Of a stretch of DNA of 64,000 bases, positions 1 to 8,782 are shown piece after piece. Position numbers and translations under genes: made by a program. The notes below the pieces were generated by a model. It worked only from the letters and a program-made list of their open reading frames with translations. It was not told the origin of the DNA and made no database searches. The first letter of the stretch is position 1; each line of letters begins with the position of its first letter. This DNA comes from Marinifilum sp. D737 (GTDB taxonomy: Bacteria > Bacteroidota > Bacteroidia > Bacteroidales > Marinifilaceae), in the NCBI RefSeq assembly GCF_026672275.1, contig NZ_JANQCD010000006.1, forward strand, positions 102,115 to 166,114. The letters run 5' to 3'.

Positions 1-1
1 A

Positions 2-67
2 ATAGTAGATGAATCAATAGATCAGAGCTGGATGAACAGCAAAGGGTTTATGATGGCTTACAAATAA
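2..67 (+). CDS. 3' end of an unidentified gene (partial)
   Basis: Only one forward frame is open from the left edge to a TAA at 65-67, giving about 21 C-terminal residues ending in GFMMAYK. It would converge on the flavin oxidoreductase gene with no spacer. Too short to identify, and it could be chance. Confidence 0.4.
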   Translation: MVDESIDQSWMNSKGFMMAYK

Positions 68-1015
68 TCAATCCTCTATTAAATCTGTTATAATTTCCTT
101 TACGGATCGAATCTCACTGATCGCGCCAATTGCCGGTCCGGCACACCACACATTGTCATATCCTGCTTTGAAAGCTGATTGCTGTACCTTTTTCATACCC
201 TTCCAGGCCAGTAACATTTTTGCATACTTTTTCAATTGAGGACTGTTGTTAATCATCCATTCCAGTAAGTTTGCCTTTGTTCCGATTTTCTGTACATATG
301 GAGTATTGATTACTGTTAAAGGAGATCCTGTTAATTTTGTTGTTTTTACGATATCATTTGACCCAAAATCCACAAGAGCCTGTTTGTATTCCCAGCTCAC
401 TGGTGACTCATGACTTGCAATAAAAATAGTTCCTACAGACACACCAGCAGCACCAAATTCGAGCATTGATTTAACATCACGAGCATTGCTTATCCCTCCT
501 GCTGAAATAATTGGAATATTGATTTCTTTTTTTAGCTGTTGAATCAATTCTTTAGCCTTAAAAGTACCACAATGTCCACCTGCATCCGAATTTACAGCAA
601 TTACGGCATCAGCGCCAATACTTTCAACCTTTTTCGCATACTTCACATCAACTACATCACAAAATACTTTAATTCCCAATGGCTTACATTTCTCAATTAC
701 CTCATGCGGACTCCCTAATGAAGTAATGATAAAATCAACCTTAAGATCAAGAAGGCTTGTGAGTTGCTTTCGGTATTTGGGATTCGATTTATTCACAATC
801 AGATTAAAACCAAAAGGCTTATCGCTTTTCTTCCTCACTTCATGTATGGCCTGTCGCAAATCGCGATCAGTTCTGTAGTTGTGTGCAGGTAGTGCACCCG
901 TACAGCCCATTTCCAGTGCTGAAATAATCATCTCTGCATTCGACACCAAAAACATTGGTGCCATCAAAATAGGATGTTTCATGTTCAGAATATGAGAAAG
1001 TGTTTTTTCTGTCAT
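68..1015 (-). CDS. NAD(P)H-dependent flavin oxidoreductase (nitronate monooxygenase / FabK-like)
   Basis: A 315-residue TIM-barrel FMN protein of the 2-nitropropane dioxygenase family. The N-terminal MKHPILMAPMF strand, the NSDAGGHCG segment near residue 145 carrying the usual catalytic-region His, and the SAGGI and GVSVGT phosphate-binding strands near 171 and 190 are visible. Members oxidise nitronates or act as enoyl-ACP reductases; the sequence alone does not say which. The length is normal for the family. It is transcribed alone, with a 300-bp gap to the tRNA gene upstream. The ATG at 1013-1015 is the first in frame and starts directly at the conserved domain. Confidence 0.85.
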   Translation of the reverse strand: MTEKTLSHILNMKHPILMAPMFLVSNAEMIISALEMGCTGALPAHNYRTDRDLRQAIHEVRKKSDKPFGFNLIVNKSNPKYRKQLTSLLDLKVDFIITSLGSPHEVIEKCKPLGIKVFCDVVDVKYAKKVESIGADAVIAVNSDAGGHCGTFKAKELIQQLKKEINIPIISAGGISNARDVKSMLEFGAAGVSVGTIFIASHESPVSWEYKQALVDFGSNDIVKTTKLTGSPLTVINTPYVQKIGTKANLLEWMINNSPQLKKYAKMLLAWKGMKKVQQSAFKAGYDNVWCAGPAIGAISEIRSVKEIITDLIED

Positions 1016-1100
1016 ATTCTGAAGATACGAAATCTCACTAAACGGCTATATAAAAACATTCATGATTAAAAGGGAAAACACCAACAAAAATGAAAGTTAT

Positions 1101-1253
1101 GGTACTCTGTACATAAGTAGACTCTTAGATGATCAAACTATAAATCTTACGTAGCTCTGCTGCTTTTCTGATGAATTTGAATTGAGTATTACCTAGATAC
1201 AGAGGAGCTTGATATTTATAGATAATTTAACGAATATTAAGGTACAGAGTACC
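1101..1253. mobile_element. MITE-like element, 153 bp
   Basis: The ends are perfect 12-bp inverted repeats, GGTACTCTGTAC at 1101-1112 and GTACAGAGTACC at 1242-1253. A 5-bp direct repeat GTTAT flanks them exactly (1096-1100 and 1254-1258), as a target-site duplication would. No coding potential is inside. The transposase family that would move it is not in the window. Confidence 0.6.
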
Positions 1254-1290
1254 GTTATCTATTTCATTAAGATTTTGAAGACTTTTAGAA

Positions 1291-1325
1291 AAAAAAAAGG
1301 ATCAACTGTTGTTGATCCTTTTTTA
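1291..1325 (-). terminator. Terminator of tRNA-Leu copy 1
   Basis: AAGGATCAAC pairs with GTTGATCCTT around a short loop, with a T-run on the minus strand, directly 3' of the tRNA. Confidence 0.8.
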
Positions 1326-1328
1326 AGT

Positions 1329-1409
1329 GCGGATGAAGGGACTCGAACCCCCACGCCCGAAGGCACTAGATCCTAAGTCTAGCGCGGCTACCAATTACGC
1401 CACATCCGC
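1329..1409 (-). tRNA. tRNA-Leu, anticodon UAG (copy 1)
   Basis: On the minus strand the acceptor arm GCGGATG pairs with CATCCGC. The anticodon stem CTAGA/TCTAG holds the loop CTTAGGA with anticodon TAG. The long class II variable arm is GCC-TTCG-GGC, and the T arm contains GGTTCGAGTCC. It is 81 nt without an encoded CCA. An almost identical gene lies at 8549-8629. Confidence 0.95.
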
Positions 1410-1553
1410 CTTGCGTTTGATTGCGATGCAAATATGGTGGATTTTTTCTTTACTACAAAACATTCTGATAAAAAAATATCTCCACACTCCCCTATTTTAG
1501 GGCTATTCAACACTAAACCATCTGATAAACAAGCAAATTATATGATGATTTTT

Positions 1554-1588
1554 TTTCAAAAAAAAAGCCGAAGTATAAACTTCGGCTG
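1554..1588 (-). terminator. nhaA terminator
   Basis: AGCCGAAG/CTTCGGCT hairpin (1565-1587) followed on the minus strand by eight T. It sits about 30 bp after the nhaA stop. Confidence 0.85.
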
Positions 1589-1618
1589 TCAATTAAACAA
1601 TGAAAACTTATGAAAAAA

Positions 1619-2950
1619 CTATTTTTGATTTTTACAAAACAGTTTCAGTATTAAAAATCCTGTTATTCCCGAGCAAAGAGATGCAACTAATACCGCAAAT
1701 TTGGCTAAGCTCAGTACTTCGGGATCCATAAATGCCAATTGAGACACAAAAAATGACATGGTAAAACCAATTCCTCCCAGGAAACCAATTCCCAATATCT
1801 GTGACCAACATATTTCACTTGGTTTTTGTGCCAGCTTTATTTTTACGCCAATCCACGAAAACAAGAATATTCCCAATGGTTTACCTGCAAATAGCCCTAG
1901 AATAATTCCAATAGATATAGGCTCAAATACCTTATTGGTTAATTCTGTATCGATAATAACACCCGCATTTGCAAATGCAAACAGAGGAACAATTAAATAA
2001 GCTACCCATGGGTGGAACATATGCTCCAATCTTTGGAGTGGTGAGATTACCTTTATACAATTGCTCTCAATAGAACTAACCGATGCTTGTATAAACTTCT
2101 CGTTTGGTTTATTAGGAAGCTCAGCTGTTTTTGCTTCCAGGTTCACCAAAAGCTCCTGATTTGAACCAATAAACTCGAATAGATTTCTACTTGCCCGTGC
2201 TGGTATGGTAAGAGCCAATAAAATTCCTGCCAAAGTAGCATGTACACCCGATTTTAAAAGAACATACCAAAGGAATACTCCTAATATCAGGTAAACTGAT
2301 ATATTTCTTACTTTTAAGCTATTGAGAGTCCAGAGGATCACATAAATTCCTCCACCATATAAAAGGTAAATCCAATCAATTTCGCTGGTGTAGTACAATG
2401 CAATTACCATTACAGCGCCAATGTCATCAACAATGGCGATAGATGTAAGTAGCAATTTAAGCGAAGTTGGGATTCGTTTGCCCAAAAGAATCAAAATACC
2501 CAATGCAAATGCGATATCTGTTGCCATTGGCACTCCCCAACCATGCGTACCACTTCCCTGCGTATTAAAACCTACATATATTAGTGCAGGAATTAACATT
2601 CCACCAATGGCGGCAAAAATTGGCAAACTTGCTTGCTTTATGGATGATAAACCACCAGTCAACAGCTCTCTTTTGATTTCTAATCCTACAACAAAGAAGA
2701 AAATCGCCATTAAGCCATCATTAATCCAATGAAGGAATGATTTTTTTAGAGTCCATTCACCAAACTGAACGCCGAAATAATTGGTCCAATAAGAAATAAA
2801 AGATTCTCCTATGGCAGAATTGGCAAGCACCAAAGCCATAATTGTAAAAAACATTAAAACAATACCACTAAACGCCTCTAATCGAACGAACTCAGTTAAA
2901 GGATCTTTAATCCTTCGAAATAATTTTTGTCTTTTTAAAAATTGAATCAT
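1619..2950 (-). CDS. nhaA: Na+/H+ antiporter NhaA
   Basis: A 443-residue inner-membrane antiporter that exchanges internal Na+ for external H+. The two diagnostic unwound-helix motifs are present: TDIAFALG near residue 145 and IVDDIGAV near 173, whose paired Asp residues bind the ion in the family. About a dozen hydrophobic helices are predictable. It is longer than the roughly 390 residues of E. coli NhaA because of an acidic insert near residues 260-300, common in Bacteroidota members. The gene is monocistronic with its own terminator. A conserved box TAGGG-AAA-CCCCCAT lies about 117 bp upstream, shared with both Usp operons, so salt or stress control by a common regulator is likely. Confidence 0.95.
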   Translation of the reverse strand: MIQFLKRQKLFRRIKDPLTEFVRLEAFSGIVLMFFTIMALVLANSAIGESFISYWTNYFGVQFGEWTLKKSFLHWINDGLMAIFFFVVGLEIKRELLTGGLSSIKQASLPIFAAIGGMLIPALIYVGFNTQGSGTHGWGVPMATDIAFALGILILLGKRIPTSLKLLLTSIAIVDDIGAVMVIALYYTSEIDWIYLLYGGGIYVILWTLNSLKVRNISVYLILGVFLWYVLLKSGVHATLAGILLALTIPARASRNLFEFIGSNQELLVNLEAKTAELPNKPNEKFIQASVSSIESNCIKVISPLQRLEHMFHPWVAYLIVPLFAFANAGVIIDTELTNKVFEPISIGIILGLFAGKPLGIFLFSWIGVKIKLAQKPSEICWSQILGIGFLGGIGFTMSFFVSQLAFMDPEVLSLAKFAVLVASLCSGITGFLILKLFCKNQK

Positions 2951-3025
2951 TTTTCCCTAAAATTTAATCCTAACACCCTATGGTTTTATCTCGAAAACTA
3001 TGGTGTAAGCATCTCGTTAACCAAT

Positions 3026-3081
3026 CAAATATGCTGCGAAAATATCAATTAGAAGTACTATATACAATGGGGGTTTCCCTA
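3026..3081 (-). promoter_or_regulatory. nhaA upstream region: shared GGG/CCC box and weak -7
   Basis: Box ATGGGGGTTTCCCTA at 3067-3081 (plus strand), read as TAGGGAAACCCCCAT towards nhaA. A near-consensus -7 (CATATTTG on the minus strand) is at 3026-3033, 34 bp from the box. The Usp operons show the same box at 44 bp, one helical turn farther. Confidence 0.4.
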
Positions 3082-3150
3082 CTTCGCAACTAAATTTAAG
3101 GAATAACAATTGAGGCAATTAATTGTTCTAAATATATGACATGGTAAAAT

Positions 3151-3804
3151 CTAAAATTTAATGATTTGATGCTTAAATGCATAAATCACCAAATTAACAG
3201 TATTGTAAGTTTCTGTTTTTTGGAATAAACTGCTTTTATGCTTTTCTATGGTCTTAATACTTAAAAAAGTTGCCTCTGCAATTTGCTTGTTGCCGTATCC
3301 TTTGCAAATCAGTTCCAATACCTCTTTTTCTCTATCTGTAAATTCAGGTAAGTCATCTTTCTTCTTTCTCTTTTTACGAAGCATGTTCAACTTATCAGAT
3401 AAGAGACTTACAATCTCATCAGAAAAATAATTTCCTCCTTCATATACCTTTACAATGGCCTTTTCAAACTCTTCAATTTCGGCACTTTTCAGCATATAGC
3501 CTTCTACTCCAGCCATAAGCATCTGTTCCAGGTAATCATCATCAAGAAATGTGGTTAGGGCAATAATTTTTAGATCAGGATACTTTTCGAGTGCTTTTTG
3601 ACTAGCCTCTACTCCATCAAGCTGAGGCATATTAATGTCCATAAAAATAATATCGGCCTGATGATCTTCAATCAAATCAAGAAACTCATTTCCATTTGAT
3701 GCTTCAGCAATGACTTCCACAAAAGAAAAAGACTGTAGTAACATGCGAAATCCATCTCTAAATATCTTATGATCGTCGACTAATATGATTCTTATTTTAT
3801 CCAT
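3151..3804 (-). CDS. NarL/FixJ-type response regulator (LuxR HTH)
   Basis: A 217-residue two-component output protein. Receiver: Asp10-Asp11 acidic pair, phospho-acceptor Asp56 in FMDINMP, and the conserved Lys in MLKSAE. C-terminal LuxR/GerE helix-turn-helix from FTDREKEVLELI to IKTIEKHKSSLF. Its ATG directly abuts the kinase stop (TAG at 3805-3807), so the two are translationally coupled and form a cognate pair. Neighbours are nhaA downstream and the Usp operon upstream, and all three loci share a GGG/CCC inverted box; this regulator is the natural candidate to bind it, which is inference. Confidence 0.92.
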   Translation of the reverse strand: MDKIRIILVDDHKIFRDGFRMLLQSFSFVEVIAEASNGNEFLDLIEDHQADIIFMDINMPQLDGVEASQKALEKYPDLKIIALTTFLDDDYLEQMLMAGVEGYMLKSAEIEEFEKAIVKVYEGGNYFSDEIVSLLSDKLNMLRKKRKKKDDLPEFTDREKEVLELICKGYGNKQIAEATFLSIKTIEKHKSSLFQKTETYNTVNLVIYAFKHQIIKF

Positions 3805-5058
3805 CTATTTTTGATTTAATTTACTAAGTGCGAATTGTATTTTTATCTTAAATCCTTTATTCTTTGAAGTTTGAATATCATAACTTCCATTAATGGATTC
3901 AACTCGCTCAATTATATTCTGTAAGCCCATGCCCTTCCCATCTTTGGCTTTTATTCTGTCAAAATCAAAGCCGACACCATTATCAGAGTACTGAAGCACA
4001 AGAATCCCCTCTCCAGATAATATTATTTGTATATCGCTTGCTTTAGCATGCTTTAAGGTATTATTTATCAATTCACTACATATCCTATAAATTATCACCT
4101 GCGTACTTTGCATAGGTTTACCCTTAAATTCATTCAATTGCAAAGTTACATCTACATTATCAAGGTTATTAATTTTATCTACCAAACGCTGTAGTGATTC
4201 CTGGAGATTATACCGATTTAAAACAGAAGGATTCAAATTATTAATCACTTCGGATACAGTGTCAAGTGCTTGCTTTGACAGTTGATTAATTTGTTGCACT
4301 TTATCCAATGAACTTTTGTTCTCTGTTAGCTCTTTTCCCAACATTTTGCCATACAAACCAATACTGGATAGCAGGGCACCCAGCCCATCATGAAGTTCTC
4401 TTGCAATTCTTTTTCTTTCGCGCTGTTCCACCGTCATGGTATTGCGTACCAATTGCAAGTGAGCATTAGTTAATGAGTTCATTAATCGGATGACCAAAAA
4501 CAGACTTCCGAAAAGTAAAACCAGGATAAAAGAAAGTAGGAAAAAGATATTTCGCTTAAACTTTTGATTGGTTTGATTGATATAAAGATGCAATGCCTTC
4601 TCGTAATCAGCGAAAGCCTTTGTAAATACCTGAACCTTTTGTTTTAAGTTTTCATCCTGAGCAGGAACTTGTTCATTCTCAATTAATGAATCAAGATCAA
4701 GAATAGCACTCTTTAGTTTCATGAGAGCTGTGATGAAATTGCTATTCTCGCTTGTATTGAATTCATACTCGCGAGAAGCGATGCTTTGAATGTTTTCGAT
4801 GTTCTGGTAGGCTTTTGCAAAGAGCGAATCCATAGCGAAGGATATTACTGCGTCTGCTTTCTCTTGATAGTCGTCATACTTGATACGAATATCATACACC
4901 TTAATTTCAATTTTTTCTGAGTTTTCAACCAGTGCAATATGCTCATTATCCAGTTTTGAACTGCGATCTAAAGTATACAAGATGGCAGCTATAGCCACAA
5001 GGCTAAAACCAATTAAAATCAGGGCAATCTTTTGCTTTACAAAAAACCTTCTATTCAT
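3805..5058 (-). CDS. Membrane sensor histidine kinase (HisKA_3 type)
   Basis: 417 residues. TM helix at about 11-29, an extracytoplasmic helical region of about 140 residues, a second TM at about 169-192, then the HisKA_3 dimerisation helix with phospho-acceptor His in RELHDGLGALL (near 223). The HATPase domain has the N-box NNTLKHA, G1 box DNGVGFD and G2 GKGMGLQNI. This is the NarX/DesK-class partner of the adjacent LuxR-type regulator. No known ligand domain is recognisable in the periplasmic part, so the signal is unknown. The first gene of a two-gene operon; it ends immediately before the regulator start. Confidence 0.92.
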   Translation of the reverse strand: MNRRFFVKQKIALILIGFSLVAIAAILYTLDRSSKLDNEHIALVENSEKIEIKVYDIRIKYDDYQEKADAVISFAMDSLFAKAYQNIENIQSIASREYEFNTSENSNFITALMKLKSAILDLDSLIENEQVPAQDENLKQKVQVFTKAFADYEKALHLYINQTNQKFKRNIFFLLSFILVLLFGSLFLVIRLMNSLTNAHLQLVRNTMTVEQRERKRIARELHDGLGALLSSIGLYGKMLGKELTENKSSLDKVQQINQLSKQALDTVSEVINNLNPSVLNRYNLQESLQRLVDKINNLDNVDVTLQLNEFKGKPMQSTQVIIYRICSELINNTLKHAKASDIQIILSGEGILVLQYSDNGVGFDFDRIKAKDGKGMGLQNIIERVESINGSYDIQTSKNKGFKIKIQFALSKLNQK

Positions 5059-5165
5059 TAAAAATTATATCCAGAATTATATTTAAATCAAATCTACTAA
5101 ATATTTTATTGTAACGAATATTTGGTGAGTATTAATCGTAAAAATTTAACTTGCACGATCAGAGA

Positions 5166-5225
5166 GGAAAGCTTCCTGAAACTAACTATGGTATCATTAT
5201 CTCAATATTAAATTGGAAGCTTTCC
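5166..5225 (-). ncRNA. Conserved 3'-UTR hairpin downstream of Usp operon 1
   Basis: A perfect 11-bp stem, GGAAAGCTTCC (5166-5176) with GGAAGCTTTCC (5215-5225), encloses a 38-nt loop. It begins 95 bp after the usp stop. The same structure occurs 94 bp after the second Usp operon. It may be an mRNA 3' stabiliser, terminator or small RNA. Confidence 0.45.
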
Positions 5226-5320
5226 AAAGAAAATCATTCGTATATCCCCTAATAATCAATTATAAATTATGATTTTCCCTTCTGATCTGCCTTGGTTGGT
5301 TTGTGTATGTATAATTGTAA

Positions 5321-6265
5321 TTACCACTTAAATACTCTATTGGATATTCTTTCCGATAGTTCTACCTGTTTGCTTTTCATCATTAACAAACTGGAAACAA
5401 GTCCTTCGTCTTTTACCGGCAAACTGAAAATCGGTCTGCTCGAACTTTGCAAGAAATCACTCAATAGTTTTTCGCTTGGCGAGTTGCTAAACAATAATTC
5501 CTGGGTTCCTTGAACCAATAGAATATCAGCCGATGTTTTTCTTGCTCCTTCAATCAAAACATCGTTTCTGGCGTGATTCTCCTTCTCCACGATATCCACC
5601 AAACACTGTACGCCTTCACGTTCGATAAGATGCTTCATGATCATGGTTTTCTTATAAGCCAAGCTTCGTTTAAGCTCTATATTAACAGTTAATGCAGCCA
5701 GCAATTTGATTTTTGCATTAAATACTGTGCCCAGCTTTATCGACCAGTTCACCAAATCTCTCGATTGCCTTGAAATATCGACCGGAACCAATATGCTTCT
5801 AATGCCACTTCCCGTCCATCTATCATTTACACTTATAATTGGGCATCTTGACTCGCGTATGATCTGATTCACACTATTACTATTGTATCTTTCCGACAAA
5901 CCATCAATTCGATTGCTTCTGTTTAGAATGACCAAATCGAAAGGTTCTGAATCGATTATACTTTTGATTGTTTGGACATGATTGCCCACTTCCACTCTAA
6001 GGTTCACATCATCTGGTATTCTTCCCCTGAAATGCATTTTAGCAAAACGTATTAAGCGAACCATTCCTCTTCCTTGTAAACTATTTTTAAGATTAGGCTG
6101 AAACACATTAGATAAGCCCCCCATCTTCTGAACCACATGCAACAAAGTGATTTCAGCTCCAAACTTTTTCCTGAAATACAATGCCTGCTTAAAAGCTGTA
6201 GTACTTTCAACAGCCAAGCTCACTGGTACCAATATCCGATTAAATCTATTTGTTTTCATCCTCAC
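5321..6265 (-). CDS. Tandem universal stress protein (UspA), second gene of operon 1
   Basis: 314 residues with two UspA-like folds. Domain 1 begins with NRILVPVSLAVEST, and the second repeats with IRSILVPVDISRQSRDL near residue 153. Cytoplasmic stress proteins of this class bind nucleotides or act as signalling scaffolds; a specific function cannot be read. The GxxG(9)S/T ATP-binding motif is not obvious in either half. The upstream Usp gene stops 5 bp before this start, so they are one transcript. A paralog sits at 54136-55065 with very similar sequence. The start could also be Met3 at 6259. Confidence 0.85.
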   Translation of the reverse strand: MRMKTNRFNRILVPVSLAVESTTAFKQALYFRKKFGAEITLLHVVQKMGGLSNVFQPNLKNSLQGRGMVRLIRFAKMHFRGRIPDDVNLRVEVGNHVQTIKSIIDSEPFDLVILNRSNRIDGLSERYNSNSVNQIIRESRCPIISVNDRWTGSGIRSILVPVDISRQSRDLVNWSIKLGTVFNAKIKLLAALTVNIELKRSLAYKKTMIMKHLIEREGVQCLVDIVEKENHARNDVLIEGARKTSADILLVQGTQELLFSNSPSEKLLSDFLQSSSRPIFSLPVKDEGLVSSLLMMKSKQVELSERISNRVFKW

Positions 6266-6270
6266 TCACT

Positions 6271-7077
6271 TTAAAAATTACCAACAGTTATTCCCTTACT
6301 CTTCACAAACCATTTGTCGAAATAGCTAATCAGATTTTTCTCTTCGATTTCGGTTTTCTTCTCATTGTATATCCATAACATACAATCATTTCGTGTTAGG
6401 TCTGGCTTATGATTTTTTGTTAGATTCTCAAATCTTAAGGTAGCATCATGGCATGAAGCTGAATACAATTTTACCAGTTTCGCTTTATCATGAATGGAAA
6501 TATCGTTTATGTCTAAACCTATATGAACCTTACATTTCTGATTTGTACATATTTTTTGCAATGGCATAAGTATAGATTCTGAAACTTTTGAATTCGAATT
6601 GCTGATATATATACTCTTCACATTGGCCCATGGCTTACAATTGTTTAACACATAAAGAGGTTGATTTACCGATGCAATGATATTTTTAAACCTTGGATTA
6701 AAGTGCAATTCGTTGTGTAATTCATTTAAAGCGAACGCAACCTGCCAGGAATGTTGCTTGAAGTTTTCTGTATTGAAAAATTCAGTCAATTCACCTTCAT
6801 ATGATAGTAAGTCAATATCAGAATGATTCACTTGATAATTCTTTACTGTATCCGCTTTTAAAGCTTGTAATTCCCGATTAGAAATATCTTTCAAGATTGG
6901 GGCCAAATCTCTTACCATTGACGCTCCATATGATGGCTTTTGCCAAGTTTGAATAAAATATATCTTTGAACCTTCAGTAAAAAGATAATTCATAGCAAAA
7001 TCTACTGCAGCCTGATTTCCTTCTGAGAAATCTGCCAGAATCAATATTCTGTTGTGATCTTTGTTCCTGTTCTCCAT
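6271..7077 (-). CDS. UspA-like stress protein, first gene of operon 1
   Basis: 268 residues. The N-terminus NRILILADFSEGNQAAVDFA matches a UspA alpha/beta fold, and the C-terminus ends with DKWFVKSKGITVGNF, conserved in the paralog at 55078-55863. An upstream in-frame ATG at 7134 is rejected: the paralog begins at the equivalent of this later Met, and the -7 box (TACTTTTG, minus strand 7102-7095) would fall inside the longer frame. Function beyond stress response is unknown. Confidence 0.82.
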   Translation of the reverse strand: MENRNKDHNRILILADFSEGNQAAVDFAMNYLFTEGSKIYFIQTWQKPSYGASMVRDLAPILKDISNRELQALKADTVKNYQVNHSDIDLLSYEGELTEFFNTENFKQHSWQVAFALNELHNELHFNPRFKNIIASVNQPLYVLNNCKPWANVKSIYISNSNSKVSESILMPLQKICTNQKCKVHIGLDINDISIHDKAKLVKLYSASCHDATLRFENLTKNHKPDLTRNDCMLWIYNEKKTEIEEKNLISYFDKWFVKSKGITVGNF

Positions 7078-7094
7078 AGCATTTTGTTTTGATA

Positions 7095-7161
7095 CAAAAG
7101 TATGGCTGTATGCAAAGGTTTGAAACAGGCGCAATCCTAAATCGCATGGGGGTTTTCCCTA
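7095..7161 (-). promoter_or_regulatory. Promoter of Usp operon 1 with GGG/CCC box
   Basis: A Bacteroidota -7 box TACTTTTG lies on the minus strand at 7102-7095. The box TAGGGAAAACCCCCAT occupies 7161-7146, with 43 bp between. The identical box-to--7 spacing at the duplicate operon argues for a real activator site. Confidence 0.65.
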
Positions 7162-7232
7162 CTTGTTAAAGTTTCCTAATTTTCCTTTAAATACCGCTTA
7201 TTGTGTTTCTATTTTTCATACTTTTGCCTATC

Positions 7233-7538
7233 ATGTTATCGAAAATGAAAGAGAAACCAATATTTATTTTGCTGGTAAGTTTACTACTAGTACTAGGTAC
7301 CGTGCTGAATTCAATCAACATTCAGCAGGAGACTTCTCTTTCCTTTAATGTTGAGAATTGTTCCGATTCACAAGATACATCTTCCGATTTAGAAGAAATG
7401 GATAGTGAAGATTTGGATGAGTTTTCGAAATACAATTATGTATTTTATGCTAATGTAATTCTTCAGGAACATGTTCAGAACTGTCTGATATCTGACAGTA
7501 AAGTCTTTCAGTTAACCACCCCGCCACCCCAGGGGTAA
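7233..7538 (+). CDS. Small exported acidic protein of unknown function
   Basis: About 101 residues: a short basic start, one hydrophobic signal or anchor segment (IFILLVSLLLVLGTVL), then a strongly acidic stretch (SSDLEEMDSEDLDEF), a Cys-containing tail and a C-terminal TTPPPQG. It is divergent from Usp operon 1. A -7 box TACTTTTG at 7219-7226 is only a few bases before the ATG, so the leader is very short; Met5 at 7245 is an equally good start. No family is recognised. The following gene on the same strand encodes a membrane protein. Confidence 0.55.
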   Translation: MLSKMKEKPIFILLVSLLLVLGTVLNSINIQQETSLSFNVENCSDSQDTSSDLEEMDSEDLDEFSKYNYVFYANVILQEHVQNCLISDSKVFQLTTPPPQG

Positions 7539-7649
7539 ACCAGCGTTTTACCTTATCTATTACCTTAATTAATCTCATCTTTAAATGAGATAGGTAGTTC
7601 ATGTTTAATTTTTTAGATCTTGCTTAACTGCAAGAATTACAGTTGTTTT

Positions 7650-8273
7650 ATGAAATTACAATCAAGCAAGAAGAGCCGTAAACCAAGACTTGTGCTCTTA
7701 CATCAATACTATTCGTACACCGGATTTTATAATTTTATCATTACAAATTTGAAGAAGGCGATTTTACCCTTACTTCTGATTGTAGGATTATTGTTCTTTC
7801 TGGAATACTATGTGCTCGATTTTGAGAACCTCTTCTATACAACTACTAAGGATCTGCCTACCATTGGCCTGTTGAGCGTATTCTTTATCTCGGAATCCTT
7901 CCTGGGTCTCATTCCCCCGGAACTATTCATAGCATGGGTTAAAACCCTTCCAAGTCCTGTAGTTTACCTATCGATATTGGCGCTTCTATCCTATTTGGGT
8001 GGTTGTGTTTCATATGCCATTGGACGATTGGTACTACGTATCCCAAGTCTTAAGAACTGGATTGAAGTAAAGATTGGCAAACACATCCAAAACATCCGAA
8101 AATGGGGAGGCTTTCTGATTATTGTAGGAGCATTGCTCCCAATTCCTTTCTCTATTGTAAGTATTGCTTCCGGTATTATCCGATTTAGCTTTAAAAAATA
8201 CTTGTTCTATGGTTTATTCCGCTTTTTGCGATTCTATCTGTTCGCTATCGCAATATTTAAACTAATGTCTTAA
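7650..8273 (+). CDS. VTT/DedA-family membrane protein
   Basis: About 207 residues. After a basic N-terminus it has a TM helix (AILPLLLIVGLLFFLEYY) and then the VTT pattern: a re-entrant segment around FLGLIPPELFIAWV, a helix with the small-residue motif LSYLGGCVSYAIGR, and GALLPIPFSIVSIASGI near the end. DedA/SNARE-associated proteins are lipid scramblases or transporters needed for membrane homeostasis. The ATG at 7650 is preferred to a TTG ten codons earlier. It follows the small acidic protein by 111 bp, which includes a hairpin ATCTCAT/ATGAGAT at about 7572-7592. Confidence 0.75.
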   Translation: MKLQSSKKSRKPRLVLLHQYYSYTGFYNFIITNLKKAILPLLLIVGLLFFLEYYVLDFENLFYTTTKDLPTIGLLSVFFISESFLGLIPPELFIAWVKTLPSPVVYLSILALLSYLGGCVSYAIGRLVLRIPSLKNWIEVKIGKHIQNIRKWGGFLIIVGALLPIPFSIVSIASGIIRFSFKKYLFYGLFRFLRFYLFAIAIFKLMS

Positions 8274-8513
8274 TCAGTGATCAGTAAACAATGTACAGTG
8301 AGCAGTAAGCTATAAAAAGAATACAAGCAAAAGTCCCCTTTCGGGGATTTAGGGGTAAACGAAAAAGCTTGCTTTTAAATTTACTTGGACAATAATTCTC
8401 CTTCGTAGATACGGCAGGAATGCCGTATTTACAAAACCAATTTGAGGAGCCTCTCCTTGCACGTTCATCAGTATATAAAGAAGCCTGAAACATCACATCA
8501 GAATCATGGATAT

Positions 8514-8545
8514 AAAAAAAAGGACCAACTTTCGTTGATCCTTTC
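8514..8545 (-). terminator. Terminator of tRNA-Leu copy 2
   Basis: AAAGGAYCAAC/GTTGRTCCTTT hairpin with a T-run on the minus strand, homologous to the terminator of copy 1. Confidence 0.75.
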
Positions 8546-8548
8546 TGT

Positions 8549-8629
8549 GCGGATGAAGGGACTCGAACCCCCACGCCTCTCGGCACTAGATCCTAAGTCT
8601 AGCGCGGCTACCAATTACGCCACATCCGC
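8549..8629 (-). tRNA. tRNA-Leu, anticodon UAG (copy 2)
   Basis: 81 nt with the same acceptor, D, anticodon (loop CTTAGGA) and T arms as the copy at 1329-1409. They differ only in the variable arm, GCC-GAGA-GGC here against GCC-TTCG-GGC there: the same stem with a different stable tetraloop. The upstream sequence GATTGCGATGCAAA is also shared. Confidence 0.95.
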
Positions 8630-8782
8630 GTTTTGTTGATTGCGATGCAAAGATGAGTATTTTTTCTTTTTCCGCAAAATACTTTTCGATAAAAAATCTC
8701 ACCAATCCCTTTAAAAACGAAAGATACAGCCACAACATCCTGATTTTCAAACGAAGATTTTTTCAAAAAAAAATCACATTAA

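Noticed and set aside
1758..2732. Plus-strand frames within nhaA and other genes
   Set aside because: Shadows of well-supported genes on the opposite strand with no homology or start context.
7078..7134. Longer start for the Usp gene (ATG at 7134)
   Set aside because: The -7 box lies inside it and the paralog begins at the later Met.
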